NCBI RefSeq assembly: GCF_004762045.1 | Contig: NZ_SJOM01000007.1 | Coordinates: 5,135,798-5,199,797 of the forward strand | DNA from: Mycobacterium sp. DL99 | GTDB taxonomy: Bacteria; Actinomycetota; Actinomycetes; Mycobacteriales; Mycobacteriaceae | Direction: 5' to 3' | DNA length: 64,000 nucleotides | Shown here: piece after piece, positions 60,284-64,000 of the stretch | How the letters are laid out: the number at the start of each line of letters is the position of its first letter | How positions within the stretch are numbered: the stretch's first letter is position 1 | Translations under genes and position numbers: made by a program | Notes under the pieces: model-generated | Told to the model about the DNA's origin: nothing | The model's input: only the letters and a program-made list of their open reading frames with translations | Database searches by the model: none

Positions 60284-63200
60284 ACCTCCCCAGTTACCTG
60301 CGAGAACTTCGTTATATCAACATCCGACTGGCCTTTGCCATGAAGAACCAGCACCAGACCGGCAACCATTTGGACAATGTCGAGGTCGCGGATCCGCGGC
60401 GAGCCGATTCCGTCGCTCTCGCGTGGGATCGGCACCTGCACCACCGAGGTGGTGGCCCGGTAGTGCGCACCCGGGTACATCCGCTTGAGTCGCAACTGCG
60501 CGGAGTCGGGAAGCACGAGCGGCGACAGGCGGATCGTCGACGCCGACATCGCACCGATCTCGGTGATGCCGTACTCCCGGCACAACAGCCGCAGCCGCGC
60601 CACCGCAACCAGGCGCTGCGCAGGCTCGGGCAACGGGCCGTATCGGTCGACGAGCTCGTCCACGACGGCCCGGACAGCGTCCTCATCCGAAGCCGCGGCC
60701 AGCCGTCGGTAGCCCTCCAGCCGCAGCCGGTCACTGCCGATGTACTCCGGGGGCAGGTGTGCGTCGACCGGCAGGTCGACCCGCACTTCCTTCGGCTCCT
60801 CCGCTGTGGCAACGGTTTTCCCGTCGGCAGCGGCTCGATACGCCTCGACAGCCTCGCCCACCAGCCGCACGTACAGATCGAATCCCACACCGGCCACGTG
60901 GCCGGACTGCTCGGCGCCAAGCACGTTGCCCGCACCGCGGATCTCCAGATCCTTCATGGCCACGGCCATGCCGGCACCCAACTCGTTGTTCTGCGCGATC
61001 GTGGCGAGCCGGTCGTAGGCGGTCTCGGTCAGTGGTGAATTGGGCGGATAGAGCATGTAGGCGTATCCGCGTTCGCGGCTGCGGCCCACCCGGCCGCGCA
61101 GCTGATGAAGCTGTGACAACCCGAAGGTGTCGGCCCGCTCGACGATCAGCGTGTTGGCGTTCGAGATGTCCAGGCCGGTCTCGACGATCGTGGTGCAGAC
61201 CAGGATGTCGTACTCCCGGTTCCAGAAGCCCTCGACGGTCTTCTCCAGCGTCTCCTCGTTCATCTGCCCATGCGCGACGACGACCCTGGCTTCGGGCACC
61301 ATTTGACGAATCCGCGCCGCAGCCTGGTCGATCGTGCGCACCCGGTTGTGGATGTAGAACACCTGCCCGTCACGCAGCAGCTCACGACGCAACGCCGCGG
61401 CCACCTGCTTGTCGTCATGCGGACCGACGTACGTCAGCACCGGATAACGCTCCTCGGGTGGGGTCAGGATCGTCGACATCTCGCGGATGCCGGCCAGGCT
61501 CATCTCCAGGGTGCGCGGGATCGGGGTGGCGCTCATCGTGAGCACGTCGACATGCGTACGCATCGATTTGATGTGCTCTTTGTGCTCGACGCCGAACCGC
61601 TGTTCCTCGTCAACGATGATGAGACCCAGGTCTTTCCAGGTCACACCGGTCTGCAACAGCCGGTGTGTGCCGATCACGACGTCGACCGAACCGTCCTTCA
61701 TGCCCTCCATCGTGGTCCGCGACTCCGCCGGATCGGTGAACCGCGACAACCCCTTGACCGTCACCGGGAAACCGGCCATCCGGTTGGTGAAGGTCTGCAG
61801 GTGCTGATCGGCCAGCAGCGTCGTCGGCACCAACACCGCCACCTGCTTACCATCCTGCACGGCCTTGAACGCCGCTCGCACCGCGATCTCGGTCTTGCCG
61901 TAACCCACGTCGCCGCAGATCACCCGGTCCATCGGAACCGGCTTCTCCATATCGGATTTGACCTCGGTGATCGCGGTCAGCTGGTCTATGGTCTCGGTGA
62001 AGCCGAACGCGTCCTCCATCTCGTTCTGCCATGGAGTGTCTGGGCCGAACGCATGCCCGGGCGCCGACTGCCGCTTGGCGTACAGCGCGACCAGTTCACT
62101 GGCGATCTCACGAACAGCCTTGCGCGCCTTGGTTTTCGTGTTGGCCCAGTCGCTTCCGCCGAGCTTGGACAGCGACGGCGCCTCACCGCCGACGTACCGC
62201 GACAGCTGATCGAGTGAATCCATCGGCACGTACAGCCGGTCCGATCCACCACCGCGTTTGGACGACGCGTACTCCAGCACCAGGTATTCGCGGCGGGCTC
62301 CGCCGACCACCCGCTCGGTCATCTCGACGAACTTGCCGATGCCGTGCTGATCATGCACCACCAGATCCCCGGCGGACAGCGCCAGCGGATCGACGACGTT
62401 ACGCCGTTTGGCCGCAAGCCTTTTACCCTCCGACGCCGTCACCCGGTTACCGGTCAGATCGGTCTCGGTGATGACCACGAGGTTGACCCCGGGCAGGATC
62501 ACACCGTCGTGCAGCGGTCCCTTGAGCACCCCGACCACGCCGGCCTTGGGTGCCGCACCCGGCTCGAGCATCGCCGCCGCAATGTCGGATTCGCCGAGCT
62601 GCTCGACGACGCGGTGTGCGGTACCGGCGCCCGGGGTGACCACCGCGGCGTACCCGCCGGTGGCGACGTGGGCGCGCAACATGGCGAAGATCTCGTCGAG
62701 ACTCTGCTGACTGCGCGCCGACGGCGACGGCCGCAGGTCGAGTTCGATGGCCTTGCCGTCGGGCAGCTGGCTCAACGTCCACCACGGGTGCCCACCGGCG
62801 ACGGAGTCTTCACGCGCCTGGTCGAACGGGACGAATCCCGACGCGCCCAGTGCCTCGATGTCGATGGGCGCATCCCCGCCGACCGCGGCCGTCGACCACG
62901 ATGCCTCGAGGAACTCCTGCCCGGTCTTGATCAGGTCGGCCGCCCGGGTCCGCACCTTCTCCGGGTCGCACAGCAGGACCGGGGCCCCGTCGGGCAGGTG
63001 ATGCGTCAACGTCGTGGGCTGCACCGGATGCAGCAGCGGCAGCAGCGCCTCCATGCCGTCGACCGGGATGCCCTCGGCGAGTTTGGCCAGCATGTCGGGC
63101 ACGCTTCCCGTCACGCTGTTCTCGTGGGTGGGGTGCTCGGCGGATAGGACCGCGGCACGCTCGCGCACATCAGCGGTCATCAGCAGTTCGCGGCACGGCA

Positions 63201-63918
63201 CGGCGACCACGTTCTGCACCGGGATCTCGGGAATCGAGCGCTGGTCGGCGATCGAGAACATCCGTATCTCGGATATCTCGTCGCCCCAGAACTCGACGCG
63301 CACCGGGTGCTCAGCGGTGGGCGGGAACAGATCGAGAATGCCGCCGCGCACGGCGAACTCCCCGCGTTTGCCGACCATGTCGACGCGGGTGTAGGCCAGG
63401 TTGACCAGCCGGGTGATGACCGCCTCGAACTCCGCTTCGGCACCGACGGTGAGGGTGACGGGCTCGGTGCCCACGACGTCGGGGGCCATCGGTTGCAGCA
63501 GTGAACGGGTCGTGGTGACCACCACACGCAGCGGCGAGCCCAGTGTCGTGTCCTCGGGATGGGCCAGCCGACGCAGCAGCAACAACCGGGCACCGACGGT
63601 CTCGACACCCGGGGACAACCGCTCGTGCGGCAGCGTCTCCCAGGACGGGAACAGGGCGACAGCGTCGCCGAACACGCCGCGCAACTCGGCGGTCAGATCG
63701 TCGGCTTCCCGGCCGGTGGCGGCGACCACCAGCAACGGGCCCTGCTGGGCCAGCCCGGCCGCCACCAGCACGCGGGCACTGGCCGGCCCGACGAGTGCGA
63801 GATCGGCGGGCCGGTCGGCGGCGCGGTGAAGGACGTCCTGCAGGGACGGATCGGTTAATGCCAGCTCGACGAGACCCGCAATCGGGGTCTGAACATGGTT
63901 GTGCCCCGGTGCGGTCAT
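60280..63918 (-). CDS. mfd: Mfd, transcription-repair coupling factor
   Basis: 1212 aa. UvrB-like N-terminal module, an RNA polymerase-interacting domain (DPLALSAGDLVVHDQHGIGKFVEMTE onward, about 500–580), then a RecG-like translocase with Walker A GDVGYGKTE, Walker B IVDEEQRFG, SATPIPRTLEMSL and QLRGRVGRS, and a C-terminal TRCF domain. Removes stalled RNA polymerase and recruits UvrA. Followed by mazG with overlapping codons. Confidence 0.97.
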   Translation of the reverse strand: MTAPGHNHVQTPIAGLVELALTDPSLQDVLHRAADRPADLALVGPASARVLVAAGLAQQGPLLVVAATGREADDLTAELRGVFGDAVALFPSWETLPHERLSPGVETVGARLLLLRRLAHPEDTTLGSPLRVVVTTTRSLLQPMAPDVVGTEPVTLTVGAEAEFEAVITRLVNLAYTRVDMVGKRGEFAVRGGILDLFPPTAEHPVRVEFWGDEISEIRMFSIADQRSIPEIPVQNVVAVPCRELLMTADVRERAAVLSAEHPTHENSVTGSVPDMLAKLAEGIPVDGMEALLPLLHPVQPTTLTHHLPDGAPVLLCDPEKVRTRAADLIKTGQEFLEASWSTAAVGGDAPIDIEALGASGFVPFDQAREDSVAGGHPWWTLSQLPDGKAIELDLRPSPSARSQQSLDEIFAMLRAHVATGGYAAVVTPGAGTAHRVVEQLGESDIAAAMLEPGAAPKAGVVGVLKGPLHDGVILPGVNLVVITETDLTGNRVTASEGKRLAAKRRNVVDPLALSAGDLVVHDQHGIGKFVEMTERVVGGARREYLVLEYASSKRGGGSDRLYVPMDSLDQLSRYVGGEAPSLSKLGGSDWANTKTKARKAVREIASELVALYAKRQSAPGHAFGPDTPWQNEMEDAFGFTETIDQLTAITEVKSDMEKPVPMDRVICGDVGYGKTEIAVRAAFKAVQDGKQVAVLVPTTLLADQHLQTFTNRMAGFPVTVKGLSRFTDPAESRTTMEGMKDGSVDVVIGTHRLLQTGVTWKDLGLIIVDEEQRFGVEHKEHIKSMRTHVDVLTMSATPIPRTLEMSLAGIREMSTILTPPEERYPVLTYVGPHDDKQVAAALRRELLRDGQVFYIHNRVRTIDQAAARIRQMVPEARVVVAHGQMNEETLEKTVEGFWNREYDILVCTTIVETGLDISNANTLIVERADTFGLSQLHQLRGRVGRSRERGYAYMLYPPNSPLTETAYDRLATIAQNNELGAGMAVAMKDLEIRGAGNVLGAEQSGHVAGVGFDLYVRLVGEAVEAYRAAADGKTVATAEEPKEVRVDLPVDAHLPPEYIGSDRLRLEGYRRLAAASDEDAVRAVVDELVDRYGPLPEPAQRLVAVARLRLLCREYGITEIGAMSASTIRLSPLVLPDSAQLRLKRMYPGAHYRATTSVVQVPIPRESDGIGSPRIRDLDIVQMVAGLVLVLHGKGQSDVDITKFSQVTGEV

Positions 63919-63985
63919 GATGGGGCCATTCTACGGGCCCGGGATTTCGGCTCCGCCCCGATCGGTCCCGGGCGATCATGGAGCG

Positions 63986-64000
63986 ATGAAGCGTTTCGCG
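63986..64000 (+). other. Possible start of a plus-strand gene cut by the window edge
   Basis: ATGAAGCGTTTCGCG (MKRFA) begins 68 bp upstream of mfd in the divergent direction. A GGAG lies at about 63980–63983, only 2 nt from the ATG. Too short to identify; M. tuberculosis has a TetR-type gene divergent from mfd. Confidence 0.25.

Noticed and set aside
1..64000. CRISPR arrays, prophage, insertion sequences
   Set aside because: No regularly spaced repeats, cas, integrase, transposase or phage structural genes were seen.

Overview
The window reads as chromosome of a Mycobacterium, most likely a rapid grower (Mycolicibacterium). It is GC-rich with tightly packed genes. It carries the block mfd–mazG–lpqU–eno–divIC–DUF501–ppx2 and a kdp locus, which are neighbours in M. 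tuberculosis too, together with mycobacterial hallmarks: an EmbR-type SARP/FHA regulator, a PknH-type kinase, an LpqH-like lipoprotein, a cutinase, a Ddn-family protein, CtpD and NmtR. No insertion sequence, prophage or CRISPR array was seen.

Layout. 1–9 kb: a secreted GH16 glucanase, PhoU, a short DUF3349 protein, the Kup potassium transporter, a TetR/hydrolase divergent pair with a clear operator, an MDR oxidoreductase and an exported hydrolase. 9–16.2 kb: a signalling island. An EmbR-like regulator and a penicillin-recognising-type serine hydrolase face a PknH-like kinase. Diverging from embR is an operon with a three-domain protein (thiol dioxygenase cupin, a His/Cys domain of unknown type, SAM methyltransferase) coupled to an Asp/Glu racemase. 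A matching triple 11-bp direct repeat lies before this operon and before a small secreted DUF6636 gene, as expected of a SARP regulon. 16–26 kb: exported proteins, a cutinase, CDP-diacylglycerol pyrophosphatase, tRNA-Leu(TAA), hemerythrin, a Ddn-like protein and a MacB-like ABC transporter.

25.9–41 kb: a long minus-strand run (orphan KdpA, three tandem barrel-only relatives of diaminopimelate decarboxylase that lack the PLP lysine, an FAD monooxygenase, a DUF4389 membrane protein and a methyltransferase) diverges from a complete kdp operon. That operon starts with an unnamed 27-aa membrane peptide before kdpF and continues through kdpA, B, C, D and E. 41–49.4 kb: a P450 and a propionyl-CoA synthetase bracketed by two copies of a 58-bp palindrome, then a metal block: CtpD and NmtR with an operator, a 32-aa Cys-rich metallothionein-like peptide missed by length filters, and a ZIP transporter. 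After these come an Lgt paralogue and a Pro/Ala repeat region that looks frameshifted. 49.5–64 kb: the conserved ppx2–mfd block on the minus strand, interrupted by an efeUOB iron-uptake operon plus a DsbA-like protein on the plus strand.

The main candidates for undescribed biology are the EmbR/PknH island with its three-domain enzyme and shared operators, the tandem decarboxylase-barrel pseudoenzymes with a duplicated leader, and two microproteins (Cys-rich, and pre-KdpF). All functional statements come from sequence inspection alone.
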